Positions 1-13,125 of a DNA stretch of 64,000 bases are shown here, one piece after another. A program made the position numbers and the translations under genes. The first letter of the stretch is position 1, and the number at the start of each line of letters is the position of its first letter. The notes beneath the pieces are model-generated. The model did no database searches and was not told the origin of the DNA. It was given only the letters and a program-made list of their open reading frames with translations. The stretch comes from Homarus americanus (taxonomy: Eukaryota; Arthropoda; Malacostraca; Decapoda; Nephropidae), in contig NW_024738481.1 of NCBI RefSeq assembly GCF_018991925.1, positions 117,001 through 181,000 of the forward strand, in the 5' to 3' direction.

Positions 1-3000
1 AGATAACCAACTTTCCCGGAAAGTAGATATTTCCCATTTTCTATGATACAAATTTCCCGTTTTCTATGATAAGTAGTTAACCAACTTTCCCAGAAAGTAG
101 AAATATTTCACATTTTCTGTGATACAAATTTCCCGTTTTCTATGATAATCTACTTTGGAAAATATGTTAATATTTCCCCAAAGTCGATAATCTGCTTCCA
201 TTTGTGTGTCGAAAATCTACTTTCCCTTTGCAAAAGTAGATGACCTGTTTTCGGAAAGTAGATAAATCAACTTTCCCGGAAAAGTAGATATTTCCCATTT
301 CTATGATAAATTTCCCGTTTCTATGATATAGATAACCAACTTTCCGAAAGTAGAAATATTTCACATTTTCTATGATACAAATTTCCTGTTTTATGATAAT
401 CTACTTTGAAAACATGTTAATACTCTCCCAAAAAGTCGATAATCTACATCCACGAAAAGTCGAAAATCTACTTTCCTAGTAGATAATCTACTTTCGGAAA
501 GTAGATAACCAACTTTCCTGAAAGTAGATATTTCCCATTTTCTATAGATACAAATTTCCGTTTTCTAAGATAAGTAGATAAACCAACTTTCAGAAAGTAG
601 AAATATTTCACATTTCTATGATAAATTTCGTTTTCTATGATAATTTACTTTGGAAAAACATGTTAATACTCTCCCAAAAGTCGATAATCTACCTCCACGA
701 AAAGTCGAAAATCTACTTTCTTGAAAAGTAGATAATCTACTTTTCGGGAAAGTAGATAGCCAACTTTCCCGGAAAGTAGATATTTCCCATTTTCTATGAT
801 ACAAATTTCCCGTTTTCTATGATAGGTAGATAACCAACTTTCCCAGAAAGTATAAATATTTCACATTTTCTGTGATACAAATTTCCCGTTTTCTATGATA
901 ATCTACTTGGAAAACATGTTAATACCCCCAAAAAGTCGATAATCTACTTCCACGAAAAGTCGAAAATCTACTTTCCCGAAAAGTAGATAATCTACTTTTC
1001 AGGAAAGTAGATAACCAACTTTCCCGGAAAGTAGATATTTCATATTTTCTATGATACAAATTTCCCGTTTTCTATGATAAGTAGATAACCAACTTTCCCA
1101 GAAAGTAGAAATATTTCACATTTTCTGTGATACAAATTTCCCGTTTTCTATAATAATCTACTTTGGAAAATATGTTAATATTTATCAAAAAGTCGATAAT
1201 CTACTTCCACGAAAAGTCGATAATCTACTTTCTCGAAAAGTAGATAATCTACTTTTCGGGAAAGTAGATAACCAACTTTCCCGGAAAGTAGATATTTCCC
1301 ATTTTCTATGATACAAATTTCCCGTTTTCTATGATAAGTAGATAACCAACTTTCCCAGAAAGTAGAAATATTTCCCATTTTTTGTGATACAAATTTCCCG
1401 TTTTCTATGATAATCTACTTTGGAAAATATATTAATATTTCCCAAAAGTCGATAATCTACTTCCACAAAAAGTCGATAATCTACTTTCTCGAAAAGTAGA
1501 TAATCTACTTTTCGGGAAAGTAGATAACCAACTTTCCCCGGTGCGATATTTCCCATTTCTATGATACAAATTTCCCGTTTCTATGATAAGTAGATAACCA
1601 ACTTTCCAAGAAAAGTAGAAATATTTCCTCATTTTCTGTGATAAAAATTTCCCGTTTTCTATGGATAATCTACTTTGGAAAATACGTTAATATTTCCCAA
1701 AAAGTCGATAATCTACTTCCACGAAAAGTCGAAAATCTACTTTCCCGAAAAGTAGATAATCTACTTTTCGGGAAAGTAGATAACCAACTTTCCCGGAAAG
1801 TAGATATTTCCCATTTTCTATGATACAAATTTCCCGTTTTCTATGATAAGTAGATAACCAACTTTACCAGAAAGTAAATATTTCCCATTTTTTATGATAC
1901 AAATTTCCCGTTTTCTATGATAATCTAATTCAGAAAATTAGGTAACATTTTACCAAAAAGTCGATAATCTACTTCCCCGAAAAGTCGATAATCTACTTTC
2001 CCGAAAAGTAGATAATCTACTTTTCGGGAAAGTAGACAACCAACTTTCCCGGAAAGTAGATTATTTCCCATTTTTTATGATACAAATTTCCCTTTTTCTA
2101 TGATAAGTAGATAACCAACTTCCCAGAAAGTAGAAATATTCTCATTTTCTTGATACAAATTTCCTGTTTCTATGATAATCTACTTTGGAAATATATTAAT
2201 ATTTCCCAAAAAGTCGATAATCTACTTCCACAAAAAGTCGATAATCTACTTTCTCGAAAAGTAGATAATCTACTTTTCAGGAAAGTAGATAACCAACTTT
2301 CCCGGAAAGTAGATATTTCCCATTTTCTATGATACAAATTTCCCGTTTTCTATGATAAGTAGATAACCAACTTTCCCAGAAAGTAGAAATATTTCCCATT
2401 TTCTGTGATACAAATTTCCCGTTTTCTATGATAATCTACTCCAGAAAATGTTAATATTTCCCCAAAAGTGGATTCGATAATCTGCTTCCCAAAATGTCGA
2501 TAATCTACTTTCCCGAAAAGTAGATAATCTACTTTTCAGGAAAGTAGATAACCAACTTTCCCGGAAAGTAGATATTTCCCATTTTCTATGATACAAATTT
2601 CCCGTTTTCTATGATAAGTAGATAACCAACTTTCCCAGAAAGTAGAAATATTTCCCATTTTCTGTGATACAAATTTCCCGTTTTCTATGATAATCTACTT
2701 TGGAAAATATATTAATATTTCCCAAAAGTCGATAATCTATTCCACAAAAAGTCGATAATCTACTTTCTCGAAAAGTAGATAATCTACTTTTCAGGAAAGT
2801 AGATAACCAACTTTCCCGGAAAGTAGATATTTCCCATTTTCTATGATACAAATTTCCCGTTTTCTATGATAAGTAGATAACCAACTTTTCCAGAAAGTAG
2901 AAATATTTCACATTTTCTGTGATACAAATTTCCCGTTTTCTATGATAATCTACTTTGGAAAATATGTTAATATCTCCCAAAAAGTCGATAATCTACTTCC

Positions 3001-3420
3001 ACGAAAAGTCGAAAATCTACTTTCCCGAAAAGTAGATAATCTACTTTTCAGGAAAGTAGATAACCAACTTTCCCGGAAAGTAGATATTTCCCATTTTCTA
3101 TGATACAAATTTCCCGTTTTCTATGATAAGTAGATAACCAACTTTCTCAGAAAGTAGAAATATTTCCCATTTTCTGTGATACAAATTTCCCGTTTTCTAT
3201 GATAATCTACTTCGGAAAATTAGGTAATATTTCCCCAAACGTCGATAATCTACTTCCCCAAAAAGTCGATAATTGCGAACTTTTGAGAATAAGAAAGTTC
3301 GCAAGTCATTTTTTCTCTCTTAAGTTCGAACCTACGACAATTAAAACGATCGTAAATTCGTATTCTCAAAAGATCGTAAGTATCTACTTTTTGGTGACGT
3401 AGATTTTCTACTTTTCGGTT
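1..3420. repeat. 256-bp AT-rich satellite array with internal hairpins
   Basis: The landmark TATGATAATCTACTTTGG recurs near 141, 391, 636, 894, 1149, 1405, 1659, 1916, 2171, 2427, 2685, 2941 and 3198, a spacing of 244-258 bp, usually 255-257. Each unit contains two copies of a GATACAAATTTCCCGTTTTC module and a run of AGTAGAT/ATCTACT dyads. In good copies a 23-bp arm is followed by one base and its exact reverse complement (for example 1735-1757 and 1759-1781). The array touches the window edge and so continues to the left. Short ORFs in it are by-products of the repeat. Seen directly; any centromeric or other role is unknown. Confidence 0.95.
3272..3385. other. Unrelated foldback segment in the last satellite unit
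   Basis: The satellite pattern stops near 3272 and satellite-like AGTATCTACTTT sequence resumes near 3385. The intervening stretch has inverted arms CTTTTGAGAATA (3280-3291) and TATTCTCAAAAG (3361-3372). It may be a small insertion or a diverged boundary. Confidence 0.4.
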
Positions 3421-4469
3421 AAGTATAAAAATTGGCTCTTTTCATTTTTGCCTTTGGAACCCTTTGGTTTTCAACGTTTTATTAGGATTATTATAAACAA
3501 ATTAAGTATTTTTTTTTCATTTATACGACACATTAAGTTACTATACAAATATTTGTTATGATTGACACCAGGTTACTGCTAGGTTAGGTTGCCCTTATGG
3601 TACTACAACCTGTGTACACAGGGTCCCATAAAGGCGACCCAACCTGGACCATGCAAGGCTACCAGTGTACCTTGGTCGACGTGTCTCGCCTATCTCTATA
3701 GTAGGGGGCTCAAACAAGCCTCGGCACCCAGCCCTTGGCAGCATCACTGTCCCTAGCAGTGACACACAGCCTTTAGTGTAATCACATAGTCCTTAACAGC
3801 TGTACACAACTACCTACTTATAAGCCCCCTAGCAGCATCATGTAGATCTTAGGGGAGAATCAATCAGCCTCCCAGAGACACAGATAGCTCTCAAGAGCCT
3901 CACACATCCCCAAGTTGCCACAAACATCACTTATCCCCTTGAAGATACACTGCCTTGTAATTAATTTTTAATGTGTGTAACATTTGAAAAACAAAAACAA
4001 AATACAATTACAAAATTTTGACCAGAGGAAAAATTCATTGGTTACAAAGTAAGTTGTGAACACGTAATAAATAACCTTCATTATCAGTTAGTTAGTTACT
4101 AAACTGATGATGGAAGTACTTAAACTGGCATCTTTATTTCAGTGCTGTGCCAGCTAGAATAAAACATTGTGTTATACAAAATGAAGATGAAACTACTGTA
4201 AAAATATCAAAAACTTCCAAATCAACTATTTTACTCTTGCTGGCACTGGATTAAAAGATGCTAGTTTAAGAATTTACTGTAATTTTCAGTTCTTATTAAA
4301 TCATTACAACTTGCTTGTAACATTATGTCACAAGTTCTCTTGCATTTTAAGTGAGCTGAAGTCACCTTAGGCATTCCATTGGTGGACCACAGCAGTGACG
4401 TCACCACTAGTAGTCTACGTCACGGTAGTCATCGCAGTAGTCTGCCTCATTGGAGCAAAGCCCTTCACT
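3421..4469. other. No gene seen; diverged duplicate of 5600-6060
   Basis: No coding or RNA signal is visible. 3880-4200 is related to 5600-6060: both have AGCTCTCAAGAGCCTCACAC, then a stretch with ATTGGTTACAAAGTAAGTTG, then AAATGAAGATGAAACTA, in the same order. Intervening parts are diverged. A GGTTAGGTT motif lies near 3580. Confidence 0.6.
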
Positions 4470-5460
4470 TTACACCTCAAATCAGTCCTTCCCTCCTCCT
4501 ACACCTCACAGTCAGTCCTTCCCTCCACTCCTACACATCACCCACTCTACACACCCTCCACTCCTACACATCACCGTAAGTCCTTCACTCCTCCTACACC
4601 TCACCAGAGTCCTTCACTCCACCACTGACGTGATTCATTCCCACACTCCTACACATCACCGTGAGTCTTTCCCACACTCCTACACCCCACACGAGGTCCT
4701 TCCTCACTCCTAACATCAAAGTGACTCTTTCCTACTCTACACAACACAGTAGGTCACCACTCACTCCTACACACCACACACACCCCCACCCAACACACCC
4801 ACCCCACCACCACCTTCCCTTCCCCTACATCACAGTGACCTTCTAAAACTCATACACATCACAATGAGTCCTTCCCTCATACTACACAACACTGAGACTT
4901 TCCTTCACCCCTACAATCACAGTGAGTCCTTCCCTCAATCCTACACAACACAGTGCATCCTACTCCCACACCAGAGTCAGCCCCTCATACTACACAACAT
5001 TGCATGTCCTTCCCTCCTCCAATAAAACACTGCAAATCCTCCTCTCACTCCCTTAGTAGGTCACTAAATCCTCCTCTCACTCCTTAGTAGGTCAGTAAAT
5101 CCTCCTCTCACTAATTAGCAGGTCAGTAAATCCTCCTCTCCTAATTAGCAGGTCAGTAAGTCCTCCTCTCATTCATTAGCAGGTCAGCAAGTCACCTCTC
5201 ATTTACAGACATCACTAATGTCCTTCCTTAGGTACACAACTACAAGTCCTTAACCTCTTCTCACTAATTAGCAGGTCAGTAAATCCTCCTCTCATTCATT
5301 AGGTCAGCAAGTCCTTCCCTCATTACGAACATCACTACATGTCCTTCCACCTCCTACACAACACTACAAGTCCTTCCTCATTCCTACACTAAATATTATA
5401 GTCCTTCCCTCTCTAATACTACACACAATACTGCATGTCCTTCCCTCAGTCCTATAGTAA
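4470..5460. repeat. 31-bp pyrimidine-rich minisatellite, array 1 (degenerate)
   Basis: These are imperfect copies of a unit built from CACTCCTACACAACAC and ACAAGTCCTTCCCT, about 31 bp. 5040-5330 holds a variant subset with CTCACTCCTTAGTAGGTCAG. The plus strand has almost no G outside the AAGTCC core, so strand asymmetry is extreme. ORFs here (for example 4379-4846) are repeat artefacts. Confidence 0.9.
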
Positions 5461-6149
5461 CTGTAGATAAACTTTCAATATAGTAAATATTGTGCACATT
5501 ACAACTTCCTGTCATGTCGCGTAGACTGACTTATTTAGATATATATTCATCTTTTTCTGTACACATACATTAGAGCATCAATTAACCCCCTCAGTGACAA
5601 GTACAGGTAGCTCTCAAGAGCCTCACACATCTCCAAGTTGATATTCACAATATAGTCACCAACAGCCTCTGGTTGGATCTCTCCTCTCTCAGACTACCCC
5701 CTGACAACCCTACATAGTCCTAGAATCCATTATACAACCACCTATGATCATCACACAGCCCTAATTAGCCAAATGAAAGTCCGTGGCGGCGGCATATAAG
5801 CCCTGGGGCCTCACATAGCCCCTAGGAGTGACATACTGCCTCAGAACATTTACAACAATTACTATCTTTTTATTTTTACAATTTCAAAAGTTTGCCCACA
5901 GGAAATGCTCATTGGTTACAAGTAAGTTGTAAAACCTGTAATAATTACTTAATTCTTACAGTAAAATCTTAACCTAACATCTTGTATTTCACTGCCAGGA
6001 AAAATACAATATATTGTTTGCAAATGAAGATGAAACTAAAGTCCAAAATATTTAAGGTTCAACAAAAAATACTTCCTGACTGTCTAGGTTCCAAATCCAC
6101 ATGAAAGATTACAACAGTGTATTAGAAGTTATAAGCTTCGCAACGCCAC
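5461..6149. other. Spacer between minisatellite arrays 1 and 2, no gene seen
   Basis: 5480-5580 matches the start of the 1-kb segment L (CAACTTCCTGTCATGTC followed by TAGACTGA and TTATTTAGA). 5600-6060 is the diverged partner of 3880-4200. No reading frame of substance is present. Confidence 0.6.
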
Positions 6150-9100
6150 AAGTCTATATGGTCACTCCTATACAAGTCCTTCCCTCACTCCTACACACAC
6201 GCGGGCACTTCCCGTCACCCTACACCACACTACATATCCTTTCCCTCACTCCTACACAATATTACAAGTCCTTCCTCACCCCTACACCACACTACAAGAC
6301 CTTCCCTCACTCCTACACTGCACTACAAGTCGTAATTTCACCCTACACTGCACTACAAGTCCTTCCCTCATTCCTACACCACACACTACAAGTCCATCCC
6401 TCACTCCTACACCACGCTACAAGTCCTTCCCTCAACCCTACACAACCCTGCAAGTTCTTCCCTCACTCCTACACAACACTACAAGTCCTTTCCTCACTCA
6501 TACACCACACCAAGTCCTTCCCTCACCCTCACAACACCTCCTCAGTAAGTCCTTCTCTCAATTCCTACAGAACGCCACAAGTCCTTCCCCCACTTAAACA
6601 CAACACTACAAGGCCTTCCTCACTCCACACCACACTACAAATCCTTCCCTCACTCCCTACATAACACTGCAAGTCCTTCTCTAATTCACACCACACTATA
6701 AGTCCTTCCCCCACTCCTACACAACCTCCAAGTCCTTTCCTCTCACACCTACACCACACACTACAAGTAAGTCCCTCCCTCTCTCTCCTACACCACACAC
6801 TGCAAGTCCTTTTCACTCCTGGCTGATCACCACACTACAAGTCCTCCTCACTTAAGACAACACTACAAGTCCTTCCTCACTCCTTCACAACGCCGAAAGT
6901 CCCTTCCTCACCCCTACACAACCCTGAAAGTCCTTCCTCACTGCTACACAATACTACAAGTCCTTCTCTCACTCCTTCACAACCCTGTATATCCTGCCCC
7001 TCACTCCTACACCACACTACAAGTCTTTCCCTCCCTCTACACCACACTACAAATCCTTCCTCACTCTTCACAACCCCTGCAAGTCCTTCCCTCACTGCCA
7101 CACAATACTTCCAAGACCTCTTCCCCTCTACCTTTTACATTAAATACTCACAAGTCCTTCCCTCACTCCTACACAACGCTATAAGTCCTTCCCTCACTCC
7201 TTCTCACAACCCTGTGTCCTTCCTCACTCCTACACAACATTGTAAGTCCTTCCCCTCACTGCTACACAACACTATAAGTCCTTCCCTCACTCCTTTCCGA
7301 CATTAACCCCTGTAAGTCGTTCCCTCAATTCTACACAACACTATAAGTCCTTCCCTCACTCTTTCACAACCCTGTAAGTCCTTCCCCTCACTCTTACACA
7401 ACACTACAAGTCCTCTTCCTCACTCCTACACAACACTATAAGTCCTTCCCTCACTTTCACAACCCTGTAAGTCGTTCCTTCAATTCCCTACTATTAACAT
7501 TGCAAAGCCGTTCCCTCTACCCCTACTACAACATTGCAAGTCCTTCCTCACTCCTACACAACACTATAAGTCCTTCCTCACTCTTTCACAACCCTGTAAG
7601 TCGTTCCTCACTCCTACACAACATTGCAAGTCGTTCCCCTCACTCCTATTAATAACACTACAAGTCGTTCCTCACTCCTACACAACACTACACAAGTCGT
7701 TCCTCACTCCTACACAACACCTACAAGTCCTTCCCTCACTCCTACACACAACACTACAAGTCTTCCCTCACTCCTTCACAACCCTGTAAGTCCTTCCCCT
7801 CATTCCTACACCCACACTACAAGTCCCTTCCCCTCACTCCTACACTGCACTACAAGTCGTTCTCTCAATTCTCTATTACTGCACTGCTGTCCTTCCCCTC
7901 ACTCCTACATTGCACTACAAGTCCTTCTCCCACCTTCTACACTGCACTAAAAGTCCTTCTTCCTCATTCCTACACCACACTACAAGTCCATCCCTCACTC
8001 CTGCACGTATCCCTGTAAGTCCTTCCTCCTCCTACACAACATAGCAAGTCCTTCCCTCACTCCTACACAACACTACAAGCGTCCTTCCTCACTCCTTATT
8101 AAACCCTGTAAGTCCTTCCCTCACTCCTACTCAACATTGCAAGTCCTTCCCTCACTCCTACACAACACTACAAGTCCTTCCCTCACTCCTACACAACACT
8201 ATAAGTCCTTCCCTCACTCTTTCATTAACCCTGTAAGTCGTTCCCTCACTCCTAACATTAAAGTCGTTCCCCAATTCCTACACAACACTACAAGTCGTTC
8301 CCTCACTCCCACACAATACTGATTTCAACTCCTCATTTCTACACAACACCGCAAGTCCTTCCCCACCTACACAATACTACTAGGAAATCCTTCCCTCATT
8401 TTTACACAACCCTGCAAGTCCTTCCCTCACTGCTACACAACACTACAAGTCCTTCCCCTCACCTCCTACACAACACTGCAAGTCCTTCCCTCACTCCTAC
8501 ACAATACTTGAAGTCCCTCCTCTCACCCTACACAACACTGCAAGTCCTTCCCCTCACTCCTACACAATACTTGAAGTCCCTCCCCACTCCAACACACAAC
8601 ACTGCAAGTCCTTCCCCACCCTACACAATACTTGAAGTCCCTCCCCTCACTCCTACACAACACTGCAAGTCCTTCCCTCACCCTACACAACCCCTGCAAG
8701 TCCTTCCCTCACCCTACACAATACTTGAAGTCCTCCTCTCACTCCTACACAACACTGCAATCCTTCCTTCACTCCTACACAATACTTGAAGTCCTCCCCC
8801 TCACTCCTACACAACACTGCAAGTCCTTCCCTTACTCCTACACAATATTTGAAGTCCTCCCCACTCCTACACAACACTGCAAGTCCTCCCCACTCTTACA
8901 CAACACTGCAAGTCCTCCCCTCACTCCTACACAACACTGCAAGTCCCTCCCTCACTCCTACACAACACCCTGCAAGTCCCTCCCTCACCCACAATACTCT
9001 TGAAGTCCTCCTCACTCCTACACAACACTGCAAGTCCTTCCTCACTCCTACACAATACTCTGAAGTCCTCCCCCTCACTCCTACACACAACACTGCAAGT

Positions 9101-9870
9101 CCTCCCCTCACTCCTACACAACACTGCAAGTCCTCCCCTACCTACTAATTTTCAACCCTGTAAGTCCTTCCCTCTACTCCCTACACATCACTTCATGTCC
9201 TTCCTCTCCTACACAACACTGCAAGTCCTTCCCCACTCCTACATGGCCACTTCTGAAGTCCTCCCCTCACTCCCTACACACAAAACTGCAAGTCCTTCCC
9301 ACACCCTACACACACTTTGAAATCCCTCCCCTCAATTCTACACAACACCTGCAGGTCCTCCCCTCACTCCTACACAAAACTGCAAGTCCTCCCTCAATTC
9401 CTACACAACACTTCCCCCAAGTCCTTCCCACTCCTAAGCACAATACTTGAAGTCCTCCCCCTCACTCCTACACAACACTGCAAGTCCTCCCCCACCCTAC
9501 ACAACACTGCAAGTCCTCCCCTCATTTCTACACAAAACTGCTAGTCCTTCCCTCACTCCTACACAATACTTGAAATCCTCCCCTCACTCCTACACAACAC
9601 TGCAGGTCCTCCCCTCACTCCTACACAAAACTGCAAGTCCTCCCCTCACTCCTACACAACACTACAAGTCCTTCCCTCACTCCTACACAATACTTGAAGT
9701 CCTCCCCTCACTCCTACACAACACTACAAGTCCTTCCCTCACTCCTACACAATACTTGAAGTCCTCCCCTCATTCCTACACAACCCTGAAAGTCCTTCCC
9801 TCACTCCTCCACATCACCACATGTCCTTCCCTCACTCTTACATAATATTGCTTGTTCTTTCCTCACTCCT
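6150..9870. repeat. 31-bp pyrimidine-rich minisatellite, array 2
   Basis: About 120 imperfect copies of the unit CTACAAGTCC-TTCCCTCACT-CCTACACAACA. Subfamilies appear in blocks: ACACTGCAAGTCC alternates with ATACTTGAAGTCC between 8490 and 9780, which suggests duplication of two-unit blocks. The long ORFs on both strands (for example 6101-6664, 8632-9148) come from the repeat and are not genes. Confidence 0.95.
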
Positions 9871-9942
9871 ACAGTGCTACAGTATCTCTACAGTAGTCAG
9901 AAGATAAGATTTCAACACACTGTTATATTCTGTTTTAGTATT

Positions 9943-10976
9943 TATGTGGACGTATTTAACCAACACTTTCATATATACAATACAACTTCCTGTCATGTCT
10001 GGTAGACTGAGTTATTTAGAGAATGTTCATCCTTTACTGTCCTCTTGATCGTTTCTCTTGTCCATCTTGATGTTGCCTCGTCATCTGTACACCAAGTTAT
10101 GGTCCTCATCCTCCCTGGAGTAGTATTTTCTGTTAATACCTGTGAAATTAAAATTTTATTAACCAAAAATATATTTTTTGTCTATATTGCAGGGCGACAA
10201 CAATTAAAATAACTCTTACTTCATACTGTTATGCCAGCACTCCTCTTTATCAAGAATTTACCACTATTCAAGTCACAAGTCACACTAGTTGTCACAACAA
10301 CAAGCAGGGTAAACACTATAATGACTCTTATATTATCTCCACCAGATTCTCAATAATAACCCTCAGATTAACTCAAAATACAGGTATCATGTTGAAGATG
10401 AATCAGGAAATGCATAACTTACCATTATAAAGTTAAGAGACCACAAACAAAGGTCAAGTAAAGGAACAATTTAAGTACAGTACAGATGACCACAGCCTAA
10501 ATTAACCCAAACCCGAACCTCTGCCTCACCATACACTAGAAAAGTACAAAAGTATACACCACTTATCTCCATATAAATATATCGTGAGACCAGACCAATT
10601 GTACCACACTTGCACCACACACTATCACAAGCCAGGCTCGTCTACCTCCCTGCACTTGCCGTGACCCACACAATGTGGATACCATGCCGCCAATTACCCT
10701 ACTATTTTACCTAACAAATGCACAACGTTAAGATAATTTACTTATTACATACTTATTGTGAATTAATATATATATATATATATAATATATTAGACAATGT
10801 TTACATACAGGAACATATATAAAATATAGTCCTACCTACTGAAGAAGCAGTATAATTACCTCTCAATCAAATATATTCAGTGCTTTATAAAACTCCCTCC
10901 CCAAAGATAAAACACTTGTGTTTTATTTTCAGTCTGGTGAATGAGACAGAGCAATTGCTACGAAATTCTCTCACGC
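9943..10976. repeat. Segment L, copy 1 (non-tandem 1-kb segment between arrays)
   Basis: This runs from CAACTTCCTGTCATGTC to ATTCTCTCACGCCTACAC and is repeated at 16690-17707 with only scattered differences. A short degenerate third copy of its start lies at 5480-5580. It contains splice-acceptor-like stretches (ATATTGCAGGGCGACA, TTTTCAGTCTGG) and a TATATA run near 10770, but no long ORF. Its fixed position beside the minisatellite suggests that segment and array form one composite repeat. Confidence 0.9.
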
Positions 10977-12385
10977 CTACACAACATACCAAGTCCATCC
11001 CTCACTCTTACACAATACTACAAGTTCATCCCTCACTCCCACACAACATACCAAGTCCATCCCTCACTCCTACACAATACTACAAGTTCATCCCTCACTC
11101 CTACACAACATACCAAGTCCATCCCTCACTCCCACACAACATACCAAGTCCATCCCTCACTCCTACACAACATACCAAGTCCATCCCTCACTCCTACGCA
11201 ATACTGCAAGTCCTTCCCTCACTCCCACACAACATACCATGTCCATCCCTAGCACCTACACAAAACTACAAGTCCATCCCTCACTTCTACACAATATTAC
11301 AAGTTCATCCCTCACTCCCACACAACATACCAAGTCCATCCCTCACTCCTACACAATATTACAAGTTCATCCCTCACTCCTACACAACATACCAAGTCCA
11401 TCCCTCACTCCTACACAACATACCAAGTCCATCCCTCACTCCTACGCAATACTGCAAGTCCTTCCCTCACTCCCACACAACATACCAAGTCCATCCCTCA
11501 CTCCTACGCAATACTGCAAGTCCTTCCCTCACTCCCACACAACATACCATGTCCATCCCTAGCACCTACACAAAACTACAAGTCCATCCCTAACTCCTAC
11601 ACAATACTACAAGTCCTTCTCTCACTCCTATCGAACATACCAAGTTCATCCCTCACTCCCACACAACATACAAAGTCCATCCCTCACTCCTACACAACAT
11701 TCCAAGTTATTCCCTCACTCCTACACAATACTACATGCCCTTCCCTCACTCCTACACAGTACTATAAGACCTTTCTTCACACCTACACAATAATGAAAGT
11801 CCTTCCTTCACCCATACACAATACTACAAGTCCTTCCTTCACTCCTACACGGAATTGCAATTTCTTCCCTCACTCCTATACAACACTGCAAATCCTTCCT
11901 TCACTCCTACACAATACTACAAGTCCTTCGTTCATTCCTACACAACACTGCAATTCCTTACCTCACTCCTACACAACACTGCAAATCCTTCCTTCACTTC
12001 CACACAATGCTGCTAGTCCTTCCCTCACACCTACACAATACTGCAATTCCTTCCCTCACTCCTACACAACATACCAAGTCCTTCCCCCACTCCTACACAA
12101 CACTGCAAGTCCTTCCCTCACTCCTACACAATACTGCAAGACCTTCCCTCACTGGTACACAACACTGGAAGTCCTTCCTTCACTCCTACACAACACTACA
12201 AGATCTTCCCTCACACCTACACAACACTGCAAGTCCTTCCCTCTCACCTATACAACAATGCAAGTTCTTCCCTCACTCCTACGCAAGACTACAAGTCCTT
12301 CCCTCACTCCGACAAAATACTACAAGTCCTTCTTTCACTCCTACACAATACTACAAGTCCTTCCCTCACTCCTACACAATACTAC
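10977..12385. repeat. 31-bp minisatellite, array 3 left part
   Basis: Same unit family as array 2, with the variant ACATACCAAGTCCATCCC dominant at the left. Two internal blocks of several units are repeated: the stretch ending in CATGTCCATCCCTAGCACC occurs near 11235 and near 11548. The array is cut at about 12386 by a CR1 element and continues at 16441. Confidence 0.95.
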
Positions 12386-12408
12386 ACGAGGCGAGACAAG
12401 GAAAGCCC

Positions 12409-13125
12409 ATGTCTGAGGATAACTCAGACGAGTGGAAGGTTGTGAGGAGAGGGAAGACCAAACTGGTGATGAGAAAACACACCAAGGATACGTCAACAAC
12501 CACATCGACATCTAAGTGTGCCAACTAGTTCAGTCCCTTGATAGACGAATTGGACGTTAGTACAGTCAGGGACAGGGATGACAAGGAAGGTATAAAAACT
12601 TTAATTGTTGGTGACTCACAGGTAAGGTACTTGGACAGGGCTTTTTGTGGTAAAAACAAAAATAGGATGAGAGTGTGTTTGCCAGGGGCTGGGGTGGGGG
12701 ATATAATTGACAGGATGGACAATATCTTGTTTGGTAATGGGAACAAACCCATTATCTGCCTGAGTGCAGGAGGCAATGATATTGGCCGGTGGAGGAGCGA
12801 GGAGCTTCTTGATAAGTTCAAGGCAGCTATAGATCGTATTAGGACTAGGGGAGGGATCCGTATCATATGCTGTGTCCTGCCTAGAAGGAGAGTTGGCAGT
12901 GACTGGTTGTCAAGGGCGGTTGGTGTCAACGACCGTCTTGACAGATATTGCAAGTCAATATCAGTCCCATTCATTGACAACTGGGACAACTTCTACGGCA
13001 GAAGGGACCTTTATGCTAGGGATGGGGTGCACCTCTCTAGGGATGGGGTGGCAACCCTGGCTGGGTCTCTCGAGAGGGCAGTTCAAAGGATATCGAAGTC
13101 TTTAAACTGCAGTGGGAGCAGGTAA
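12409..13125 (+). pseudogene. CR1 copy A ORF1, SGNH-hydrolase (esterase) protein
   Basis: The frame opens at ATG 12409 (MSEDNSDEWKVV), is broken by TAG at 12526-12528 and continues in the same frame to 13125. The C-terminal 190 residues look like an SGNH/GDSL hydrolase: VGDSQVRY with the serine codon at 12616, SAGGNDI near 12770, and ARDGVHLS with Asp at 13021 and His at 13030. ORF1 proteins with an esterase domain are established for CR1/L2-group LINEs. The N-terminal part is basic. Relative to copy C a deletion removes the normal stop and adds four residues (SGSR). Domain call by motif; activity unknown. Confidence 0.8.

Noticed and set aside
6101..12528. Long Ser/Thr/Pro-rich ORFs (HSYTTLQVLPS type) resembling mucins
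   Set aside because: They are translations of the 31-bp minisatellite, open on both strands, with no start context or splice sites.
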